Shown piece by piece: positions 63,648 through 64,000 of a DNA stretch of 64,000 nucleotides. A program made the translations under genes and the position numbers. Positions within the stretch are counted from its first letter, which is position 1. Every line of letters begins with the position of its first letter. The DNA is taken from NCBI RefSeq assembly GCF_001042615.1, contig NZ_AP012327.1:1-64000 (forward strand). The letters run 5' to 3'. The notes under the pieces are model-generated. The model saw only the letters and a list, made by a program, of their open reading frames with translations. It did no database searches and was not told the DNA's origin. The DNA comes from Bifidobacterium catenulatum subsp. kashiwanohense JCM 15439 = DSM 21854. Its GTDB lineage: Bacteria; Actinomycetota; Actinomycetes; Actinomycetales; Bifidobacteriaceae.

Positions 63648-64000
63648 ATGACTATCACGCTCATCGATGAGGCGCGCTACGACGCCGAAATGGACGAAAC
63701 GGTACTGCCTGCGCTGCGTAACTGCATGACGGAAGGTTGGATGGAACCCACCACCATTGATTGGGACGGCAATATGCTGCCTAAGCTGAAGCATCCTGGA
63801 CGGTTGCATTACTACTGCTACGACGCGCACAAATTCGACGCATTACGTGAAGACGGCGCATCGGGCGTATTCCGCGGTGCGGTGGTGATCTCGCACGGAT
63901 TCACCGAATTCGGACGCAAATACAGCGAAATGGTGTGGTACTTCCTACTGGCCGGCTATTCCGTATGCGTGTTCGAACATCGCGGACATGGCCATTCCAC
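63648..64000 (+). CDS. Alpha/beta hydrolase (lysophospholipase/monoacylglycerol lipase-like), partial
   Basis: Open to the window end, so the C-terminus is missing. ATG 63648 gives MTITLIDEARYDAEMDE; an in-frame ATG at 63639 is possible. RGAVVISHGFTEFGRKYSEM and VFEHRGHGHS are the oxyanion-hole and strand-4 motifs of serine-aquaporin-like lipases of the hydrolase_4 (monoglyceride lipase) family; the nucleophile elbow should lie just beyond the window. Divergent from the peptide operon. Confidence 0.8.
   Translation, partial: MTITLIDEARYDAEMDETVLPALRNCMTEGWMEPTTIDWDGNMLPKLKHPGRLHYYCYDAHKFDALREDGASGVFRGAVVISHGFTEFGRKYSEMVWYFLLAGYSVCVFEHRGHGHS

Overview
The window is a stretch of a Bifidobacterium (Actinobacteria) chromosome that starts at the first base of dnaA. 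The genus call rests on: the order dnaA-oriC-dnaN-recF-DUF721-gyrB-gyrA-DUF3566; the actinobacterial crgA / DUF881 / class E sortase / pabA / pknB-pknA-pbpA-rodA-pstP-fhaB-fhaA cluster; a long phosphoenolpyruvate carboxylase; a glycogen phosphorylase; and GC-rich codon use with many GTG and TTG starts. The species is not resolved.

Layout. 1-13.3 kb: replication start region, then gdhA and mscL. 13.35-13.6 kb: a noncoding array of five 53-bp hairpin units. 13.64-20.72 kb: a compact integrated element of about 7.07 kb inserted at the 3' end of a tRNA-Ala(GGC) gene. It carries tyrosine integrase, Xis, HUH-type Rep, an FtsK/TraB-like translocase, three small proteins and a predicted surface protein, which is the gene set of an actinomycete integrative and conjugative element (AICE). 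20.7-21.0 kb: tRNA-Ala, tRNA-Ala and tRNA-Ile. 21-34 kb: metabolic and membrane genes (YgjP-type metallopeptidase, lactate/2-hydroxyacid dehydrogenase, CorC-like protein, carbonic anhydrase, ppc, ThrE-like exporter) interrupted by two DUF4143 ATPase genes. 34-45.7 kb: putP, an AbiE toxin-antitoxin pair, trpS, DUF3073, a sterol-carrier-like gene, glgP, a rhomboid protease, and a dense cluster of DnaA boxes before a methyltransferase gene. 45.9-58.5 kb: the cell-division and Ser/Thr-kinase cluster, whose minus-strand half is chained by 4-bp overlaps. 58.7-64 kb: an S9 peptidase, then a short operon encoding a small secreted two-cysteine peptide, a LuxR-type response regulator and a histidine kinase, and finally a truncated alpha/beta hydrolase gene.

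The most unusual signal lies at 24.6-37.4 kb. Three accessory inserts (two single-gene DUF4143 ATPases and one AbiEi/AbiEii pair) have repeat-to-repeat distances of 1645, 1644 and 1542 bp. Each is bracketed by direct copies of a host gene's 3' end or terminator: the last 71 bp of the carbonic anhydrase gene, 139 bp of the ppc 3' end with its terminator, and the 47-bp putP/trpS terminator. None carries a visible recombinase. This looks like repeated insertion of defence-type genes at gene 3' ends with regeneration of the host 3' end. Other points to check are a 73-bp hairpin element present twice with compensatory changes, and the DnaA-box cluster near 44 kb, which has more perfect boxes than the oriC spacer itself.
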